From Ceratodon purpureus (lineage: Eukaryota; Streptophyta; Bryopsida; Pseudoditrichales; Ditrichaceae), in contig CM026423.1 of assembly GCA_014871385.1 (NCBI GenBank), positions 1,401,128-1,465,127 of the forward strand: a DNA stretch of 64,000 nucleotides, read 5' to 3'. The position numbers were made by a program, and so were the translations under genes. This document shows positions 36,701 through 47,493 of the stretch, piece by piece. The first letter of the stretch is position 1. Each line of letters begins with the position of its first letter. The notes beneath the pieces are model-generated. The model was given only the letters and a program-made list of their open reading frames with translations. It was not told where the DNA came from and searched no databases.

Positions 36701-38762
36701 AGCTTGTTCTGAAGGGGGCACTTAAAGTTCAGCAAGTGCCTAACTTCTTTAGTCCTTGGACTTCAAGAACCTCGGACCAGTGTATGTACTCTCCCCGACA
36801 GCTCAAAAGGTACAAAAACCCTCACTTGCTTGAGGGATGCTGGTATCTTGATTGCTCTCGTGGTTTCACGATTGACTCAGAGGCGGACGTCAAGACTCTA
36901 CACGATGGGGGTGAGGTTGTGGTGGAGGACTCCGTCGATGATGCAGAATGTCCTGAAGGAGAGCAGGATCAGTCTTCTGCTCCACCACCGAAGAGAGGGA
37001 GAGGAAGGCGACTGAAATCTCTGCGTTCGCAGTCGGAGGCCTCACAGCAAACTGGTGCGGAGTCTTCCGCGCCAACTGAGAAGGCACCGGAGCCCTCTCC
37101 GGTTATTGTCATTACAAACCCATGTCCAGCTTCTTCGCCGGCTCCTTCCTCGATCAGTGCTTCCGATGTCACCAGAGGGCTCCTCGAGCAGAGGAAGGCC
37201 AAACTATATCCTCAACCAACTTCTTCCGCTGGAGCTTCGATTTCCACACATGTTTCTGTTTTCAACTCATCTGTGGATTCCATGTTGCGGCGAAATAAGA
37301 GACAAGAGAGAAAAGGTGGCGACCCGGACTGGATCAAGACTCAAGGCTTCATTCGCAAGGTATGTTCCGATATTTTGACATTTAATGGATTCTGCCACCT
37401 CTACTCGCTACATAGTTACTAACTCTCCTTTCTTGTTTCCTCAAGTTTGGAGCAGGCCGCGAAAACAGAGTTCCGGACCGGTGCAAACAAGAGGACCATC
37501 TGGGAGTCGACTTGATCATTGCCGACATCCCTGAGAATCTTCCCGTCCCTTCCGTTTCCGTTCCTCCCACGAGTATTCCGCCTTGGAACTCTCGCGAGAA
37601 GGATTATGTGTACGACATCTTCCATTTTGCAGATAAATACCTGCAGAAAGATGGTGCCATCTGCCTCATCTACAACACTGATCAGAAGCTGGCTAAGGAT
37701 ATCGAGGAAGAAGCTGCTGGTGGTGACTACGTGCTTTTCAAGGACTGGTGGGGTGTCAATGTACTCGGCCTGACTTCTCCAACGAACCCCGAGAACTTGG
37801 TACTTTTCCTAAACATACCCTTCTCTTTGCTTACTTATAACCCTTCCGCTTAATTTTACTCACTAGTTTTGCTTGACTGCAGACTATGCGGTTCTGGATT
37901 CGCGTCTACGTTCGTAATGGCAGTACTTTCTCCTTCCAGACGAAGAAGGAAGACCTGATACATGGGCTCCTCAACATTACCGAGAGTGATGCCATTTTCA
38001 ACTTCACCGATGTGGATTCGCAGCTCATGAATGAGGAGGTGCCGTGGAGAGGCCCAAGGGAGAAATCCCCTGAGATGATGCAGGGCATACTTGAGGAGCT
38101 GTCAAAGCCCGGCGACATAGTTCTTGATTGGAATGCTGGGACAGGTAACTATTCATGCATATCTTTGCTGAATTATTCCTCTCGTTTTTACCACAGTTTC
38201 TCATTTCTTTGTATCTCTCCAAGTTTCAGGAGCCTCCATCAAGGCTGCCCAGGCTATTGGTCGCCACATTCTCGCTTTTGAGGAGGACGAAGCCATATTC
38301 AACGCCCTTCTCAAACCATCCGCCATGGGCCCTCCTAAACATCCTAGGCCGGCAGCAGCAGGCGAAGCGCCTCCAAAGAGACCAAGACCTGATAAGTGGT
38401 GTAAGTCTTCTATTCTTTGTTCAAATTATCCAAGCGTTACTTCTCTTTGCAGCTCTACGTACTCGATGTAACCACAGTCGGTTCTCTATTGCAGAGTAGT
38501 TTCAGCAACACCGCCACGTGGGCCAACATCAGTGTCCACTCCATCGTGGCGTCTTCATTCCAGCCCGATTCAGCCTTTCATACTTCCGGACTACGCAGAG
38601 GACTTAGCACAGGCGTTTCAATCTGGAGCCCTTACATATGTTCCTAGTCGGCCAACTACTTTTGATCCCAGGGCCCTTCTATTCGTCGATGACGAGGCGG
38701 TAGAAGGAGATTCAGAGTCATCTAGTTCTGAGAGTGAAAGTAGCGACTGTAGCATGTTGTGA
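30755..38762 (+). CDS. ParB-like / N4-N6 amino-methyltransferase-like fusion protein (14 exons), transposon-borne
   Basis: Predicted exons: 30755-31195, 31396-31902, 34068-34127, 34243-34509, 34806-35374, 35469-35664, 35753-35950, 36041-36256, 36356-36597, 36687-37359, 37446-37799, 37883-38144, 38230-38400, 38506-38762. They sum to 4413 bases (1470 codons plus stop), all GT-AG with matching phases. The N-terminus is Arg/Lys- and RG-rich. Residues 389-409 are three Pol II CTD-like heptads (YMPTSPV, YEPTSPG, FIPTSPR). Residues about 485-600 look ParB/sulfiredoxin-like, with FVWEGNHRLAAW as the core. The C-terminal region resembles beta-class DNA methylases. A motif IV position (DLIIADIPE, 1145-1153) precedes motif I (VLDWNAGTG, ending 1329) and IGRHILAFEED. 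Motif IV has ADIPE instead of D/S-PP-Y/W, so activity is doubtful. TAG at 35292-35294 replaces an expected Trp, and the 35374/35469 junction gives TGA. The gene is probably inactive in this copy. Confidence 0.7.
32031..33985 (+). repeat. 118-bp minisatellite, about 17 units, each with a G-quadruplex motif
   Basis: The core CACATTCGGTGCGGAAAGTG occurs 17 times at 116-121 base spacing. Units run through GGGTGTTGGGGAGGGAGATG, a run of 6-10 G, GGCCGCGGCAATGTCACTG, then GAAGCTGCAGTGAGTGAGGC. Each unit fits G3+N1-7 G-quadruplex spacing, with loops TGTT, A and AGATGGT. Unit length varies mainly in the long G run, so the plus-strand frame (GAHSVRKVGVGEGDGGGGG..., about 39 residues) drifts. Long minus-strand frames here are shadows of the repeat. 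The array lies in the predicted 2.2-kb intron 2 of the methyltransferase gene. Each unit contains GTGAGT and CTGCAG, so cryptic splice sites recur. Confidence 0.9.
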
Positions 38763-39276
38763 GTTTGAAGTAGGCTTCGGTCTATTGTTGTTTTCATTTG
38801 ATTTGATTTGATTAAATTGGAGTTCATTGGGTAATCCTTCGTCTACTCTACTACCCTAAACCTAAACTTGTTATGATTCTCATTTCCAATTCGTCTCCTT
38901 CTATGTAAAGGATGAAATGTCACAACTGTAATGCTCAAAATATAATATGAAGAATGAAATGTTACAAAAGAAAGGCTCAAAAATAATATTGTGCTGTTAT
39001 TTATATTTTACTCATTCAAAATCCCACATTTGCATAGCCATGTTACCTATTCTTGACTTGGTGTACATCTTGGTTTCTGCTACTCCATTATTGTACACAA
39101 ACTCTGAAATATTCCACAAACTTTTAAGACCATTTCTTTTAATTGGTTTCGAGTTGCCTTATTCCTAGAATCGTCTTTATTATCTAAAACCATCATGCTG
39201 TAATACTCGTATCTAGATCCAATAAGGGACCAAATCTAAAGGAATGTATTCGAACACCCCACTAGACTTCACAGTA
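38763..39276. other. Spacer after methyltransferase gene
   Basis: AT-rich 3' flank between two convergent genes. It probably contains both 3' untranslated regions. No further gene seen. Confidence 0.5.
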
Positions 39277-39648
39277 CTAATCCTTCGAAGGATATACAGT
39301 CCAACTCTTGTCCATATCAAACCAACAAGTTTTGCCATCCGATATGATCACTTCGGGCAGCTGAACAACTGGATTCTCATCGACGTTCGAAAGCAAGGGA
39401 TACGGGATTAGGGACAACTCCATAATACGGAGAAGCTCATTGGTACAAAGCATTGTCCAACGCCATTCACCTTCACCAACATGGAGGCTTCCGATGTGCC
39501 TAAACGGTGGCAGGTCCATGCCTCGTTCCCTGGCGCGCTCCACCTCCAGCAGCCACGGCCGCAGCTCCTCATAACTCGCCGGTGCCTTTGGGGGCAAACC
39601 TACAGCCGCTCTCGTCCTCCTGGATCTTGCATTACACACCTTCGGCAT
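39277..39648 (-). CDS. Hypothetical protein of the MULE
   Basis: The frame is open from 39876, but the best start is ATG 39648 (MPKVCNARSRRTRAAVGLPP), giving 123 residues. The N-terminus is basic. It continues with SYEELRPWLLEVERARERGM and ends with ISDGKTCWFDMDKSWTVYP. The protein is well mixed and Trp-rich, with no low complexity. It lies between the methyltransferase 3' end and the right terminal repeat, convergent with the methyltransferase gene. I recognise no family. It mirrors the small ORF at the left end and may be an accessory factor. Confidence 0.5.
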   Translation of the reverse strand: MPKVCNARSRRTRAAVGLPPKAPASYEELRPWLLEVERARERGMDLPPFRHIGSLHVGEGEWRWTMLCTNELLRIMELSLIPYPLLSNVDENPVVQLPEVIISDGKTCWFDMDKSWTVYPSKD

Positions 39649-39876
39649 CGCGCAACACACTGAATTCTTGTAGTCTTCAAACGTTACACTCAAGCTTGCA
39701 GATTGACATCCCCGAACTCCTACGCTACCTTCGCATACAGCACAGCATGCCAAGGACTGTGTCACTATCCAAATACGCCACCTAGAGACAAGCTCAAGAA
39801 ACCAAGAGTGACCTCCTTCTCTGGAACCCAGCTTACCAAGTGTTGTTTCATGATGAAAATCTCCTACTTGTATCAC

Positions 39877-40289
39877 TCAAATGAAGATGCTTTGCTGCCT
39901 AGGAAGAGAGAGTAATCTTCGATGAAGACAAAGACTCTAACAAGGTATATTTTGGTTTCAGCAGTTAAGATATTATACACGAATTTTGAAATATTCCAGG
40001 AAGTTTTCAAACCTTGCCCGCTTTACGTTCTTTCAAATTTGTTTTTTCCCTTGTGCATTTACATAATCCTATGAAAGAATTATTTGTTTGATCTAAAACT
40101 CAACGCCTGATCATTGTATCTTGCCTAAATCCATGACAAATCTAAAGGAATGTATGCATGACGTCATCATGACATCAGCCCTAATTTGTATCATTGAGAA
40201 CAAACGTAATAAATTCTTACCAGAGATAATCCTAATTTCCACGGTAATATACTCTTTTTCTAAAAAAAGTGTCAAAATTAAGCCTTAAT
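39877..40289. other. Subterminal spacer of the MULE
   Basis: AT-rich, no open frame of note, between the last ORF and the right terminal repeat. Confidence 0.5.
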
Positions 40290-40418
40290 TTAGTAATTTT
40301 CCACGGTTATAGGGTCTACTTTGCTTTTGAAAATTTTCCTAATTGTCAATTCTGTGCTCTCCATTCTGCGCTCACCGCTCTCCGCTCTACGCTCTCCGCT
40401 CACGTACGAACTTTCCCC
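40290..40418 (-). repeat. Right terminal inverted repeat of the large MULE
   Basis: In reverse complement it reads GGGGAAAGTTCGTACGTGAG, then GAGCGG/AGAGC motifs and GAGAGCACAGAAT, matching the left end. The inner block GACCCTATAACCGTGGA is shared. It is followed directly by the target duplication TATGAATGCC at 40419-40428. Confidence 0.85.
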
Positions 40419-40428
40419 TATGAATGCC

Positions 40429-40807
40429 CATTTGCACGTGTACATCTAGCAGTGTGCGCATCCGTCCATTATATCAATTTTCTTTTCACAAGCCTAGAAA
40501 CTTAAGTTTCTCTAGTAGACAACACATTCCAACTCAAGATCGATTCCAGAGTGCAATGGAAAAAATCCCATTTACCGAAGCATTTAAAATTTCTGCTAGG
40601 ATTCTCTCTACCAATAAGAGCATGCATGTACACCTATTGTGTGTTGTATTGGACAAAATATTGACTAACATTGCAAGCCTCGAACTCGCTGAGCAAAGTC
40701 CAACTCAATAAGACGCTATTGGCAAATTGAGTGTGTCCTTATCATGAACACAATATAGAAGGAGTGCAACCCCATGAAGTCTCACACTGCACATACACAT
40801 TACATTA
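40429..40807. other. Right flank of the MULE insertion
   Basis: A plus-strand frame continuing to 40711 includes a 50-residue coding-like stretch (AMEKIPFTEAFKISARILST...), not recognised. Otherwise nothing seen. Confidence 0.4.
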
Positions 40808-40880
40808 GGAGAAAAATGGGGTCTCAAAAGGGCCTTGTAAGATAGCCCGTGGTAGGTGAACCGTTGCCCAAACACTTCTC
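40808..40880 (+). repeat. Harbinger-type terminus related to the MITE at 22076-22414
   Basis: GGAGAAAAATGGGGTCTC followed by GGGCCTTGTAAGATAG and GGTAGGTGAACCGTTGCCC matches the reverse complement of 22345-22414 over about 70 bases. It is preceded by TTA, a possible TWA target site. I did not find a matching opposite end nearby, so the element is probably truncated. Confidence 0.6.
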
Positions 40881-41039
40881 CCCATAGAAGCTCATTGATG
40901 CATGTCGCTACCTGCCAGCACTATAATAAAGAAATCCTAGCATCCCTATTGGTCCGTATGACCGACTTGTGCCTTCACATCAACACATCACTCCTATGTT
41001 CAAGTCAGATATTTGAGAACTTACTAGACTAGAGCCGAT

Positions 41040-41865
41040 AGCGAGCCCCCATTACCGTTGTCAAAGAAACGAAGGTCAATGTGGGGGAGTGGCACATTTT
41101 GAGACCTCCTAAGACTTCTACTAAGTCCAATTTTGGATGAATGTATTACAGTAAGTGGAATTCTTCTCCTTCTCCAATGGTGTGTAAAAGGTACATGGCG
41201 CAAATGGATTTTTCGGTATGTAGACCATGAAGAGAGGCCTACCATTCTAAACGTTTGGCTAATGAAGGTAAGCACAAACTTCAAGCAGACTACAATCCTT
41301 GCCCTTGGAGCAACTGGATTCCAACTCCCACAGAAACAGTCGGTATTCCCAAAGCGGCTCTTCTCTTCTACCCCGCCATTTGCAAATCTAAGCGCCGTTT
41401 CACTTCCTCCAGAGGCAGACCGTTACCTTAGTAAGAGAGATGGCAAGATGGTGAACCAAACTGCAACTTGACCAAATCCAGAGTAATGACTCTTTATAGG
41501 CTCGTCAAACTTCCATATAGCTTATTTGCGCTCCATCACTATGATACCTCATCCAAGCCATGGTTACGTCACTATGTTGGATTCATATATTCCTCCTGGC
41601 ATAACACAATATCATATCACCAGTAGCTCTTTCTCGGGTTGCACATGCCTTGCATTCAGAAGACGTTGAGTAAGATCAAGCAAGGATCGAGTTTTTTTAA
41701 TTGCAAGCATGTGTACTTCATCCTTTAGAAGGTTTGTCACCGTGATTTCGAGGTTGACTTTTTCATCCACGCACCTACCTTTAACTTCAAGGATGTCAAG
41801 CTAGTCCTTGAAAACAAAATTTTGACCCAAACTTTGGCTGAAAAGAAGGAAGCAGTCTAGAAATA
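41040..41865 (+). pseudogene. Second, decayed MULE transposase C-terminal fragment
   Basis: The plus strand repeats the C-terminal third of the large MULE transposase with many substitutions. ETKVNVGEWHIL (near 41070) parallels ETKVDVKEWHIS. FQLPQKQSVFPKRLFSSTPP parallels FQLPPKKPVSPRRLFSSAPP, and RYLSKRDGKMVNQTAT parallels RYPGKRDGKMVKRTAT. The SWIM region survives as SSSFSGCTCLAF near 41640 and FNCKHVYFIL near 41705, with FFIHAPTFNF at the end. Stops and frameshifts interrupt it. It lies outside the 24789-40418 element and in the opposite orientation to that transposase, so it is an older insertion of a related MULE. Confidence 0.85.
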
Positions 41866-41869
41866 GCTA

Positions 41870-44800
41870 AGATTCCTTGTCATCACTCTTGCTCAAATTG
41901 AGCCTTTTACTGAATCAGCAATATGAGATCCGTATTGTCCTTTTCAATATAAAGAGTGTTCACATTTACGTTGATTGCATTGGACATCCACATCTCTAAT
42001 CGCAAATGCCTTGCCAACTTGAACAAGTATACTAAGCACAACCAATCTTCAACTACCCATCGAGGCTCTCCTAATATTGATCTTTCTCGCTTTATTATTG
42101 CCAACTAATGCTTATTCAAGTTGGTTACAATAATTGAATCTAATGCATTCAGATTTGTTCCTTGTCATTTTTTCATAACTACCAACATCTAACTACACTA
42201 TGGGACAAGCGACGTTGACATCCATCTTTGGCACTACACTTATGCATTGTCTACGTTGAGAGAGCTTGAACAAGGGTCTGCTCCAATCAAACTACTAAGT
42301 GCTTCCGCAGAATGAATTCCCAAAGAATCTTTCCAACCTTCACATATGCATGGCTTAGCAAGGACATCTTTGCCTCCTCCTCAAGCACCAAGGAAGAAGT
42401 AGGGTCCCCTTCATATGTTGGATTTGGTTCCAAAACTGATCTAACTTCAACATCTCATCGAACTTCTAATTAGTGGATGTTTACCTGTTGGACTCTTCTT
42501 CCTCAAGCTACATATATGGTTGAAACGAGTCGATGTCGTCACCAAACAAAACATGAGTACGAGCAACGTCATCCATAATATTAGCACTAGAAATAGCCAT
42601 CTACTAGCATGACCCCGTCAATCAAGATACAATCAAGAAAGAGGAAGCTTTGAACCATGGTTAAGATTATATATCTACAAGAATAGTGCTTTGCATCCTT
42701 GAAAACTAGCCAATGAACATTTGGATGAAATTTGTCCTTTTAAAAGAAACAAAAATTGACCCCAAAAAAGAATTGATAACCACACACGCCAACGGGCCTT
42801 AGTAAGCCCTCTAAAAAAATGATGGCCCAATAGAAATTGTATAACTCTTGCCAATCGAATCGGCTACGCCACATATGGTTTGTTCTTGTCAAATTTATTA
42901 TTTATGGAGGGAGATGTATAAACCCTCGCTAAATCTAGTCAACTGTGCATCCACCATGAACCAAGCAAGTCAAATTGACATCTACCGGGGCCCGAGCTAT
43001 TAAGCGGGAGCATTGCGTGTGTGACCACTCCTCTAATATTAGATCATAGTTGGGGTTTGATCTCGAGACCTCCCTACGAGATGCTCTTAAGGTATACACA
43101 CCCATGACCGATAATGCACCGATGACTAATACATAGGCTTCCCATAACAGATAAGTAGCAGAAAATTTGATGAACAACAGATTTAGGATGCATCCTCCAA
43201 TAGAATGACGGAAATAAGTAGTCATATGTTTGTTCACTAATCTGAGTATTGTCGGTCATGGGTAAACCTATATGTCAGTCATGGGATCTAAGCCACTTTT
43301 GAACAAAAAAAATTGTAGTAATTTGAATTTTACTGAATTAATTTTGAAAAAATGCTCATTCTTCATAAACCTTATGATACTACGCACAAAAAATAACTCC
43401 ATATTAAAAACCTAAGATTTACTATGCGGAAATGCTTAAATTATCGGTCATGTGTGTATACCTTAACAAACTTTTGAAAGTTTTAGAATCTTCTAAATCT
43501 CACAATAGGTCTTTTAATATATCTTTTTTTGAAACACATGATCCCTCCTATGAAGAAAGTTCCAATTTTTATTATTAATTCAAACTCAAATGCAAATGCC
43601 AAATGTTTGGTAACAGAAGTCATTGCAAATGTTGAACTTTCAAGTACATCAGCCTTTGACTTGGTCTGAAGGCTCAAAGGTTGATATTTGTTCTTAACAT
43701 GATGTAAACTTGTAAAGTAGACAATACACTCATGGGCTCAATCCAGAGCCTTCTGCCAAATGACTCCAGAAAGCCAGCTGGCTCACAACCAACAAGAAAA
43801 TGATCAGGAATGTTTTTGTTCTTGGTGAATGTGAGCACTTGCTTTAAGTCTGTGTCTTGGTTTTTGAGTTCTTTGGCATAGAACTGTAAACCAGCCTATT
43901 CCTGGAACCATGCCTATTTCCTGCTCCCGCTGAATTTAAGAAAATTTTGAAAAAAGTAATAGAGAATGCGGACAAGAATATACATCAACTACATATGGAT
44001 ATCTACAGCCGGAATTAGGTTTAAATATTATGACCATCTTAAACTTTTATAATTTATTCATGTATTGTCCGAAAAATATTTTTCAAGATGCATTAGTATT
44101 TTTTATTTTATTTTGTTTGATAGGATCCAACAAAAATAAGTTGGTTTGTTAAAATTAAATGTGCTAATCCATTTCATTAAACGAGAATAAAGTAATTGAC
44201 CACATGTAGGCCGTCAATTCTAGACAAGAGTAATCATTCATAAACTCTATGTTTTGTATTTGGCACACCTTGTGTATGATGGACATCATGCTATGCATAT
44301 TAATAATTCAACAAGACTTTGGAGCGTTCAAGGCATGTTGCACAGAAGAACATAGGATTCAATTCAAAGACAAAAGTGGTGCCTTCTTTCCTTAGAGAAT
44401 ATTTAATACTAGCCACCATAAAGTTTATGTTGAATCTTTGCATTTCAACATCTCTCTCTTCAACAACTAGCACTAGAAAAAACATTGTACAATCAAGTAT
44501 TTGCTACGAGCATGCTATATCATCATCGGCAAAAACATTCTAAAAAAATAGATCATGGTGATTGCAATCAAGTTGTCTAGAAGACTCCAACATTGTGAAG
44601 CCAGGTTCAGCGCTCCTTGTATTATAGCCATTAGATTTTTCCAACCTAAACTTTAAATATGGAACTTCGTCACCATATTCACCATGCAATTCATGCTTGA
44701 TGAGTGCAATGTCGTAGCTTGTGGACACTTTTTGTTTATGTTTTAATGAATAGATATAGCCATAGAGACAAAACCATATTCCAGAAGATTGCCAATGTTT

Positions 44801-45491
44801 TGCATTGTTTTAGGCAAGTATAGTGATGTTGTAATATATGTTTTAGAGCTATAAAGGCTGAATATTTGAGCAAGGTAGAAAGATGAATGACTGATAGAAT
44901 GTAATTTGGAGAAACAAAACTTCATTCAAAGACAATAAAAGGATCAAAGGATGAAAAGTTTGGGAATGAGCATATGAACATTATTCTTGGAATTGTTTGG
45001 CGATATTTTTTAAGTCTGGTCATTTATCAGTGATGGCATGAGGTGCATTTACCAATTTTATTAGTATCCTCGTGTTATTTTGCCATCCAATATATGGAGA
45101 AGTAGAGATCTAGTGGTTCGGTCGCTTATTTTTTCTCCACAAACACTTTAAGACACTACTTATGGAAAATGGCACATCGAGGAGTTAAAGTAGAAAAAAG
45201 TTTATCACCTGAGGTAGCTTTCATTGCCTACAAAATTTCCAAGCATGAATCCATATAGAAGACTATAATACACAATGGGCACAAAAGGAGATTATCGCAA
45301 ATTAGAAATGAATGAGCCAATACAATCCAACTAGCATAAAAAAAAATGCTTTCAGATACACTTGAAGTTTTCTTTGCTAGTGTAATCTACTACATGAAGA
45401 CAATAACCAGTTGTGCAAATGGTGATATCACTAGATGGTAAGTAGTTTGTCTTTGAAAGTTAGAATTTATTGTAAGTTTACTTATTTACTA
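41870..45491. other. Intergenic, no supported gene
   Basis: AT-rich with short frames only. A segment near 42935-43140 is more GC-rich and has the look of an old repeat, but no structure could be assigned. Confidence 0.5.
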
Positions 45492-45892
45492 CTCCCTCTG
45501 TCCCAAAATGATCTTCCTGTTGGCTTGCATTTCTTGCCCCAAAATTATCTTCCTGGTGGATGGATGAAATTTATTAGATTTTTTCTATAATTTTAGATGA
45601 AAATCGGAATATTTTGGATGAACATTTGGATAACATGGATGAATGTTCCAAGAAGAACCAAGGGACCTAAGGAAATGAGTGGCTATCGGTGCTCCTCCAA
45701 AATGGCCTAAAAATCCCATTTTTCAATGCTCCAAACCTACACTTTTAAAAGGATTTTTAAACTCAAATTTTCAAGGAATAAAAGAGTGCACTAAACTCTA
45801 CTTCTAACTCGAAAATGATTTCAAAATTTTCATTTTCAACCTTAATCCAGATCATTTTATCAAACAGGAAGATCATTTTGGAACGGAGGGAG
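45492..45892. mobile_element. Stowaway-like MITE (Tc1/mariner type)
   Basis: A 401-bp element with terminal inverted repeats CTCCCTCTGTCCCAAAATGA (left) and, in reverse complement, CTCCCTCCGTTCCAAAATGA (right). Both continue TCTTCCTGTT, matching at 28 of 30 bases. It is flanked by TA on both sides (45490-45491 and 45893-45894). The CTCCCTCYGTYCC terminus is characteristic of plant Stowaway elements. A second partial copy of the terminal motif lies just inside the left end near 45535. No protein is encoded. Confidence 0.92.
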
Positions 45893-46357
45893 TATAAATT
45901 ATTGTTATTCCAATGAAAATAACCTTGCCGAAGCACCTTATAGTTTGAGATTTAAGACCATTTTATAACATGTTGTCGCAAGTCAAAATTAATGGTATAT
46001 ACTCTTTCTAAACTTTCAACACACTAAACCTGCACTTTTCTAGTTGACAATGTACGTTGGAGGCCCCAAAAGTATTCATAATTTTTGAATCCAACAACCT
46101 CTACAATTCTTATTTGTACAATATATGTCAAATGAGACTAAGATTTTGGAGATAACGCTCTTTTGTTATCCAAAATACTAGTATGCTCTAATTTTAGTTT
46201 TGTGTAAATTAAGAAAGAATAAAATTCAAATTCAAATCAATGATAATATTCAATATGCAAAAATTGCAATAATTACATGAATCATTCTAGAATCTTGGAT
46301 TTTATAGTTAAGAACAACATGGTGATTGTCAATTTTAAATTAAAGAATGTGCCAAAA

Positions 46358-46359
<2 letters not shown>

Positions 46360-46414
<55 letters not shown>
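46360..46414. repeat. (TA)27 microsatellite
   Basis: Uninterrupted TA repeat of about 54 bases. Confidence 0.98.
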
Positions 46415-46417
<3 letters not shown>

Positions 46418-47454
46418 AGTCAATATATGCTTTTTCATAATAATATATGTATTTCCAAAGCATATCAATTGTACAATAATATCTCTAATTTCGTTTAAAA
46501 GATTTGATGAGATCATGAATTTTGGTAAACTTAAAAATATATAATATTATAGTAAATAAACCTTTAAAAATGTGATTTCTTTTACACTTGATATTGAGAT
46601 ATATTTTCACTATTTCTAAAAAAATATTTGATACGTCTTAAGTAAATATGATTTTTCTCTACAATGAAGTAGATTAATTAGGTTTTGAATTGCACTAAAA
46701 ATCCAAAAATATTTATTTAGAAATCAAAAATATGTTGTACATGTAGTGTATCTTATTTGATGCATCACCTAAAATTTGATTTTTATGAATATTAATCTTC
46801 AATATTAGTTTTATAGAGTGATTATATTTATGCTTCCTTTGGATTCCAAATTACTACAAAGTGACAATTAATTTTACATTTTTCATATTCAAAAAAACAA
46901 GAATGAAACTTGTGTTTAAGGCACATAAATTTTCATCTTCTACTAAACTTGGACTATTTATAGTTAGTTCTAATACATTAGTATATATAACTTGTATCTA
47001 TTGGTTTGATCTTATAAAGTCAAGTTTAAGTTTTTACACAAGAAAGCAAAGGCTTGTAGTAGAATATATTTTGATGGACTAAAATTATATTCTTTTAGAT
47101 TAAAATCACATTCTATTACAAAAAAAAAAAACAAAATTTGAAAGAGTCTAAAAGAAACAAATTAGTTTGAACCAAATTGAATTTCAAGTCTTTTCCCTTA
47201 AGTTGTCATCCATTGCTTGAGCCATTTTTCATGTAAGTTGGCTTCAAATCATGTTAGCTTTAGCATGTGATGTAAAAGTTCAAAACATTTCCAAGATTGG
47301 TTTGATATTTTAACCCCTAAAATTCCACAAAACCCAAAGTGGGTTGCAGGAACTTCGGCAAACTACCACGGTTAGGATTTTTAACATTTTTTTACAAGAT
47401 TTTTTAATGAACATGATAAATCATAATCTTTATGGGGTTGAAATTTCAACATTT

Positions 47455-47458
<4 letters not shown>

Positions 47459-47491
<33 letters not shown>
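47459..47491. repeat. (TA)16 microsatellite
   Basis: Uninterrupted TA repeat of about 32 bases. Confidence 0.97.

Positions 47492-47493
<2 letters not shown>

Larger units (their letters stand above)
24789..40418. mobile_element. 15.6-kb Mutator-like element (MULE) carrying a methyltransferase gene
   Basis: The ends are inverted repeats: left GAGGGAAGCTTGTACGTGAG, right in reverse complement GGGGAAAGTTCGTACGTGAG, each followed by the same GAGCGG/AGAGCG subterminal repeats. The element is flanked by a perfect 10-bp duplication TATGAATGCC at 24779-24788 and 40419-40428, in the 8-11 bp range of MULEs. The cargo in order is a small ORF (+), the transposase (-), a divergent 14-exon ParB/methyltransferase gene (+) and a second small ORF (-). 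This is far larger than typical MULEs of about 3-5 kb. Nonsense changes in both large genes suggest it is no longer autonomous, although the ends and target duplication are intact. Confidence 0.9.

Noticed and set aside
42935..43140. Possible second SINE-like segment (GGGGTTTGATCTCGAGACC)
   Set aside because: Only a weak B-box resemblance; no boundaries found.
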